From: Podila epigama
Lineage: Eukaryota > Mortierellomycota > Mortierellomycetes > Mortierellales > Mortierellaceae
NCBI GenBank assembly: GCA_015679605.1
Contig: JAAAVE010000526.1
Location: forward strand, 3,720-17,505
Direction of reading: 5' to 3'
DNA: 13,786 bases
The first letter of the stretch is position 1, and the number at the start of each line of letters is the position of its first letter. This document shows, piece after piece, positions 8,968 through 13,786 of this stretch. Both the position numbers and the translations under genes were made by a program. A model generated the notes under the pieces. The model was not told where the DNA came from and searched no databases. It worked only from the letters and a program-made list of their open reading frames with translations.

Positions 8968-9098
8968 GAAGGAAAAAGGGAACAAATGAAAAGCGTGAGC
9001 GCAGTAATTCGCTGGCAATTAGACTTTTTTTTTTTTTGTGTTTATTTTATTCTCTTTAATCTCTCTCTCTCACTCTCTATGAAGCGTGCCATTCGTTT

Positions 9099-9190
9099 GT
9101 GCTTGTACCTGTACCTGAACCTGAACCTGAACCTGAACCTGAGCGTTGTACCTGAACCTGTGCTTGTGCTTGTGCTTGAGTGTACCTGAC
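9099..9190. repeat. Degenerate hexanucleotide array (GAACCT / GTACCT / GTGCTT)
   Basis: About 14 six-base units: GTGCTT, GTACCT twice, GAACCT four times, a 7-base unit, GTACCT, GAACCT, GTGCTT three times, then GTACCT. The units share GNNCNT. The period of six creates alternating two-residue reading frames on both strands, which are not genes. Confidence 0.9.
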
Positions 9191-10521
9191 TGACATTGGC
9201 CGGTGTGTCCTGTGTGGTGCGATAGTTGAATCGTCATGTTGGTGTTGGTGTGTGGTGTGTGTGGAGGGGGATACGACCAAAAAGAAACTCCCGACGATTT
9301 TTTTTTGTGTTGTTCAATCACGGCACTCTTGTTTGTCATTCATGTCTGGTCTATCGAGTCCGTCTATCGATCGACGGTGTCTGTCAATAATGTGTCCAGG
9401 TAGTATCTCAATCGACTTTGTCCAGCTGTCTAATCGTACTCGTCTCTATCAAGAAAAAAAGAGGACACACCCACAACTTGCATTCAACATCCGAGAGTGG
9501 GCACAAGGGCGAAAGTACACGACGTTGTAATCCTAAAAAAAATCCAACATCCCGTCCATTGATGATGCATGTCCGCCCAGACAGGATGACCAAAGCATTC
9601 TTTACCCGACTCGTTGATGAAAAAAAAATGTGTGGATATGTGAAAAGATACCTTTTTGACCAGCCAGCGGAATCCATCCATCTCAGCAAAGAGATGGTGG
9701 CCACTTTTTCAATCCCCTTATTGCTCACCTTCTCCAACAAACACTATCAACCATCAACATTTTTTGCCATCGACGATTTTAAAATAGGCAAAAAGAAAAC
9801 AACAACATCAACAACAACAATAAAAAAAAAAAAATAGAGAATGAGTCAATAACAATAGCTACAACAATAACATACTGAAAACGACACTGTCAATCGCATG
9901 CTTTCTCTGTATGGCCCATGGTGCCGCAATTGCCCTGACTACTTTAGGACGGCAACTCATCCACATGTCGAATCATTCCTCGACAGTAAGTGAGTGTCTT
10001 GTGGTGTAATGGAATATCTGTTTCTCTTGTCATAGGAGTGAGAGCAATTGAGATCCTTCAAACCCACGAGAATGAGAGGGCTTGTGTTCATGGAGGAAAA
10101 AAAAACTGTATGAAAGGTGCAGCATACAATTCACTCATCTCTTGGGGAACACAGCCAATACCCATGTACTGTATATGTTGAGTTTACACTATTCCACAAC
10201 TGGTCTGTACTTTTTTTTTTTTTTTTGTGAGCTCATAACCATGTTTGCCAAAAAGCATGTCGCCAATGCTCTTGTTATCCAGTCCATTAGTCCATTCTCT
10301 ATTTCAACTATTTCATCCGACCCCATCCACATCGTGTGAACAATCAACGTACAGCTGTAAAATTGAGTGCGAGTTTCGACAAAGGATGATCTGTCAAGCC
10401 TAGGATTCCCGTCTCCGTCACCTCTTCCTCATATTCTCACATTATGTGACGAACGCGTAAGAGTATATTTTGTCGCAGCAGCAGCAGTACGGGACTGTTC
10501 ACTCTTTGCCTCCCACTCGGA

Positions 10522-10533
10522 ATAATGCATTAT
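10522..10533. repeat. 12-bp perfect palindrome ATAATGCATTAT
   Basis: Self-complementary over all 12 bases, centred on TGCA. It lies 38 bases before a longer palindrome, and may be a dimeric factor site or chance. Confidence 0.5.
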
Positions 10534-10553
10534 GGATAGAAGCTCGACAAAGA

Positions 10554-10602
10554 AAAAGAGAAGCATCCATTTCCAACAATTGTTGGAGCATGCTTTTCCT
10601 TT
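10554..10602. repeat. 49-bp imperfect inverted repeat with a 16-bp perfect core
   Basis: The core at 10572-10587 (TCCAACAATTGTTGGA) is perfectly self-complementary. Outer arms at 10554-10566 (AAAAGAGAAGCAT) and 10590-10602 (ATGCTTTTCCTTT) pair at 11 of 13 positions, separated from the core by 5 and 2 unpaired bases. Together they could form a long cruciform or RNA hairpin. There is no coding sequence over it. Confidence 0.65.
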
Positions 10603-10686
10603 TGTATGTGAGCCCTATTTTTTTTATCTTGTAAAGCCAAACATTAACTTTGCAGGCCACGACTGACTGAGTGTAGAAGCAATTAG

Positions 10687-10698
10687 CCTTTTAAAAGG
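10687..10698. repeat. 12-bp perfect palindrome CCTTTTAAAAGG
   Basis: Fully self-complementary, 85 bases beyond the inverted repeat at 10554-10602. Function unknown. Confidence 0.5.
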
Positions 10699-11755
10699 AA
10701 TACGTCGACAGCTTTTTTACTTTCTTTCCTGTCCTATGAATGAGCTCCTCTTGTTGCCGCTAGTTTGCATGCAGTCCATACACAGCATGAGATGTTTGCC
10801 CATTGAGGTCGCCCCGTTTAGACTTTTTTTTTTTTGTGGACTTGCCCTCGTTCTCAGGACATTGTGTAAAGTTGAATGCATGTATGCATGCATGTGCAGG
10901 CGGCAGCGGCGTGGCACAAGTGTATACACAGTACATTGGATAGATGCTCAATATTCTTTTACTCGCTCACACATTCATTACACATTCGCCATCCTCCACT
11001 ATGCATGTGTCAAGGATGTAGTTAACCATGGACCTTGTATGTCTGGCCCACCATTCAATAGTAAGGAATTGTCAAGAGTCAGTATGGATGGTACTCAATG
11101 AATTGAGGTAGATCATGCGCTAGCTGTGAGAGCGACTGGCGCACAGTCAACGAAGCGGCATTGTTCAGAGTAACAGGAGGTGTCTACAAGGTAAAAAAGG
11201 AAAGGCAAGATGGTATGTATGCCGAAATGTAAAGAACGCAACGGACGAGTCACATCAAGATGGCCTAAGGAAGCGACAAGTGAATGGACGCCTAGGAAGA
11301 GGGGAATGAGGGGAAATATGTGGAACATGTGGAGAACTGGAGTGTGTGAGATACAAGGAATTTGATGCAGTCCTACGACCCTTGAACCAACGGAGAATAC
11401 GCGTCGTTCTATGTCTTTTGGTGACTCCTATCAGACATTGTTTCATACTATGGTTTGGTTGTCATTTATGGTCATGATCTTGAAAGTAGAGTAGAGAACT
11501 ACTCTGAAGTCATTCATAAAGTCCGCGCAATTAGCAAGACCACTGAACACTCAAAAAAAAAAGAGTTAACAAATAATGTATGGTAGATAAGACATGATAG
11601 AAAACACAATAACAATGGAAGCGATCGAATCGAATGAACAAACAACGTCCAACGTGGTTAGACTTTTAAGAACAGAGACAGGCTGACCTAAGGGTGACAT
11701 TTGTTGTTTCTTGGGTGTCTCTCAACGCTGTTTACCAACGTGTGTGTATTTGTTT

Positions 11756-11820
11756 ATGAGTAAGAGTGTGAGTAAGAGTGTGATTATGAGTATGAGTATG
11801 AGTGGGAGTATGAGTGTGCA
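11756..11820. repeat. Hexanucleotide array (GAGTAT / GAGTAA / GAGTGT)
   Basis: About ten six-base units based on GAGTRW, ending in TGTGCATG. It has the same period as the array at 9099-9190 but a different unit. Confidence 0.85.
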
Positions 11821-12388
11821 TGAATGTGTACGTCTGTGTATGTGGTTGCGTGTGAGAAGAATGAAGAACGAAAGATGTTGCCAAAAAAAAAAAGTCCAAG
11901 TGAAAATGCTGCGCTTGGAAAGCTGCTGGGAATTTTTAGCGCGTGGCAAAACACAGAAAGTTTGTCTGATTCTGAGTGGCTGACTGTCGCCTGGTCGGTG
12001 TCTTTGCCGCCTTTTTTTTTCTTCTCCTTCGCCCTCTCTCTTCCTTGCACACATTTTTTTTTTTTTCTCTCACGCACGCAAAAAAATTGTTTCCTCCTCT
12101 ACTTCGGCTTAGACCATCCATTTTTGGACAACATCTCATTTCATTCCCATGTCACGAAATAAAAACGCATTCTCAATCTGTCTTCAATAGTCATCTCTCT
12201 TTTTATTTTTTTATTTTTTCTTTCTTTTTTTCTTTTTTTCTTTTTTTCTTTTTTTCTTTCTTTTTTCCTTTCACACACACATACTCACAAATACCCACAC
12301 TCACTTTCTCTCTCCCCACTTGAACACGCTATCCCTGACAAAAAGGAAAATTGCACTCTAAACCACTCGCAGACTTTTTCTCTCTCTC
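11821..12388 (+). promoter_or_regulatory. Upstream region of the ABC transporter gene
   Basis: The coding strand becomes pyrimidine-rich from about 12000, with repeated TTTTTTTC runs, a CACACACAC stretch and a CTCTCTC block directly before the proposed ATG at 12389. A TATA-like AAATAAAAA sits near 12157. This is typical fungal CT-rich promoter/leader composition; no specific factor site was recognised. Confidence 0.45.
12197..12272 (+). repeat. Long polypyrimidine tract with CTTTTTTT octamer repeats
   Basis: About 75 bases are nearly all T and C (two A interruptions near the start), including four tandem CTTTTTTT units at 12224-12260. It lies in the promoter/leader of the ABC transporter gene. 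Such tracts can exclude nucleosomes and can form triplex DNA. Confidence 0.85.
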
Positions 12389-13379
12389 ATGAGCACGAGC
12401 ACCGTTGCCAGGTGCGTTCAACGACAATACATGTATATAAAAAAAAGGGTCGACTCCTATCTCTACTCCCATTCTTTTACTCACAGCAGATTCATGTTTC
12501 CATATGATCATCACCACGGATTAGAACTATCGAGGCTGCCTTCCCTATAGGCTACTCGCTGACGTCTGCTCTGTTCATTGCATACCTGGCAAAAAAACCT
12601 GTCCATCTCGATCAATACTCGCCATTGAACACATCAGACGAGGACAATGACCATCAGACTCTTGAGCATGAGCAGCATCATCCTGAGCAGGATCAACAGC
12701 AGGATCTAGACCATGTCCAAGCTCAATATCAGGCACAGCGTGCCTCTGGCATGGGTATCAACCTCGCTCGCATTGGCTTTTCCGCCCTCCAACTTGGCCT
12801 CTCCATATTCTCTCTCCTCCTCATCTGCACCAGTGATAATAAGGATGATACAGAAGGTGATGATGCTCAAGACAGGATCCCTTTACTCAATGCCACTCTC
12901 CTGTCCGTTAGCTGGGCCTACTTTCTGGCCCTGTCATTCATCCATCTGATTCGACCCAAGATCGCACTCCAGTTCTGGCTTCGCCTTCAAATGGATCTGT
13001 TTTATGTACTTACGACAGCACTTTTGGCCTGGAAGGTATACTCTGTTGACTATTGGGTCCTGCCTGTGCATGAATGGCCCCTGTGGTTTAGACTCGAAGG
13101 TGTCTCCTTGCTCGTTTGTGTGTCTCTGTTGTGGGTATCTCTTGTCACTCTGCCTTATCGCCCTCCAGAGTTGGTCAGAGTGACCAACAGCAATACCGAG
13201 GCCACTACTCGCCTGCCTTCATCCGAATATGCCTCATCGTTATATTCACAGCTGACATTCTCCTGGGCAAACCCACTGATCTACCTTGGCTACCGTCGTC
13301 CCCTCCAAGACCTTGATCTTCCAGATATTGAAATCACAGACTATTCTGTTCACTCTATCAAGAGATACGACCTTGTCAA
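12389..13379 (+). CDS. ABC transporter, subfamily C (MRP/YCF1-like), N-terminal part, 3' partial
   Basis: Proposed exons are 12389-12411 (MSTSTVA plus two bases) and 12525-13379; 292 codons are visible and the gene continues past the window. Five hydrophobic helices at about residues 14-32, 91-110, 129-149, 164-181 and 198-217 form the TMD0 of long MRP proteins. Residues 246-280 hold the family signature, SLYSQLTFSWANPLIYLGY then RRPLQDLDLPDI, which opens the ABCC core. Members pump glutathione, glucuronide or metal conjugates into the vacuole or out of the cell; substrate is not predictable here. The loop between helices 1 and 2 (about 33-88) is unusually long and rich in Asp, His and Gln. 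Family is firm; the first exon is tentative, because no in-frame ATG precedes helix 1 in the main exon and a stop sits at 12505. Confidence 0.88.
12412..12524 (+). other. Proposed intron 1 of the ABC transporter gene
   Basis: Donor CCAG|GTGCGT and acceptor GGATTAG|AACTAT give 113 bases in phase 2, so ATG 12389 joins frame with TIEAAFPIGY. The main exon is coding up to the acceptor but has a stop at 12505-12507, so some intron must end here. The weak points are a TATA-like TATATAAAA inside the intron (about 12430) and only a modest branch site (TACTCAC near 12480). Confidence 0.55.
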
Positions 13380-13786
13380 GTAAGTTTTTCCTCTGTTCCA
13401 CTCTTTGTACAATTCTCACTGTTCCTTGAAAGTTTCGCCTTGTCTCTCGATTTGCGCCCATCCACACTTTATTTGGAATGGACTGAGAGAGAGTGAGAGA
13501 GAGAAAAAACAAGATTGAAACGAGTGAACGTTAATCCCCCCCTACCCCGACGTCCCCTTATCTTTTGTCAGTTCCACTTGTTGCTCTATGGAATTCTGTG
13601 GTTGAATGGAAGAGGAAAACAAAAAAGACTGAGAGTTGGTTGTTGCCAAAGAGCAAATGTAACAACTGCCATCATGTTTAAAGTGGAAGAAACAGGTTAT
13701 GCATGCACGGATCGTGTGGTTTGCCCAAGCCCTCTTGATTTACCCATGAGCATGTTTGTTTTCTTTTTTTTCTTTTTTTTTTTTTT
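13380..13786 (+). other. Intron of the ABC transporter gene, continuing past the window
   Basis: The exon reads to GTCAA|GTAAGT, a consensus donor at 13380; an in-frame TAA follows immediately, so translation cannot continue. No later AG in the window restores an open ABCC-like frame: the GTCAG at about 13570 leads to a stop within a few codons. The window ends in a T-rich tract (from 13757) that looks like a polypyrimidine tract before an acceptor just outside. Confidence 0.75.

Larger units (their letters stand above)
8268..9070 (-). promoter_or_regulatory. Probable 5' leader and promoter region of the SH3 gene
   Basis: This 0.8-kb stretch upstream of the - strand ATG is strongly purine-rich on the + strand, so pyrimidine-rich in the direction of transcription, as many fungal promoters and leaders are. 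It holds GAGT, GGAT and TGTGT microsatellites and a T11 run near 9027. No clear TATA box at a sensible distance was seen. Transcription start is unknown. Confidence 0.45.
9191..11755. other. Gene-free interval, 2.6 kb
   Basis: No ORF here has a recognisable domain, consistent coding bias or paired splice signals linking neighbouring frames, on either strand. I looked for tRNA A/B boxes, reverse transcriptase or transposase motifs and terminal repeats and found none. The contents are homopolymer runs, a hairpin at 10554-10602 and short palindromes. A non-coding transcript cannot be excluded from sequence alone. Confidence 0.6.

Noticed and set aside
9099-9190. Repeat array considered as CRISPR or telomeric DNA
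   Set aside because: Units are six bases, tandem and degenerate with no spacers, and do not match a telomeric repeat.
9408-9837. Overlapping 110-codon (-) and 139-codon (+) ORFs
   Set aside because: No domain, no consistent codon bias, no supporting splice partners; the + frame ends in translated homopolymer.
9995-10075. tRNA-like A box (TGGTGTAATGG) with a weak B box (CCTTCAAACCC)
   Set aside because: No pairing acceptor stem and no T-stem could be formed around these boxes.
10736-11101. 121-codon + strand ORF in the intergenic interval
   Set aside because: Cys/Met/His-rich random-looking composition, no family similarity and no conserved motif.
8268-12388. A transposon or retroelement filling the intergenic interval
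   Set aside because: No reverse transcriptase, integrase or transposase motifs, no long terminal or inverted repeats and no target duplications were seen.

Overview
This is fungal nuclear DNA: spliceosomal introns with GT..AG ends and CTAAC/TTAAC-like branch sites, very long Q/N/S/D-rich protein segments, and homopolymer- and microsatellite-rich intergenic DNA. A carboxypeptidase Q-type M28 peptidase, common in animals and bacteria but to my knowledge not typical of Dikarya, together with roughly balanced GC and many polyQ and poly-T tracts, suggests an early-diverging fungus (Mucoromycota/Mortierellomycotina-like). The lineage is an inference.

Layout. (1) 1-1479, + strand: end of an intron and the last large exon of a secreted or vacuolar-type M28 metallopeptidase; its 5' end is outside the window. 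(2) 1480-1691: short convergent spacer. (3) 1692-8267, - strand: one four-exon gene that looks like several separate ORFs until spliced. The joined product is 1977 residues: acidic/polyQ N-terminus, SH3 domain, a PP1-docking RVxF motif, two Ras-association-like regions, a conserved acidic-ended block, a long S/T-P-rich disordered part, and a C-terminal coiled coil completed by a 14-codon last exon. It resembles fungal Tea4/Bud14/TeaC-type polarity factors. (4) 8268-12388: about 4.1 kb between divergent genes with no convincing gene, but with many simple repeats, a hairpin and palindromes. (5) 12389-13379, + strand: 5' part of a full-length MRP/ABCC transporter (five-helix TMD0 plus the start of the core), leaving the window in an intron ending in a poly-T tract.

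The three genes do not form an obvious pathway. The strongest results are the reconstructed polarity-regulator gene model with its splice sites, its PP1-docking motif and paired RA-like regions, a His/Arg-rich insertion beside a zinc ligand of the peptidase, and a hairpin/palindrome cluster in the gene-free interval. I found no CRISPR array, transposon coding sequence, tRNA or rRNA.
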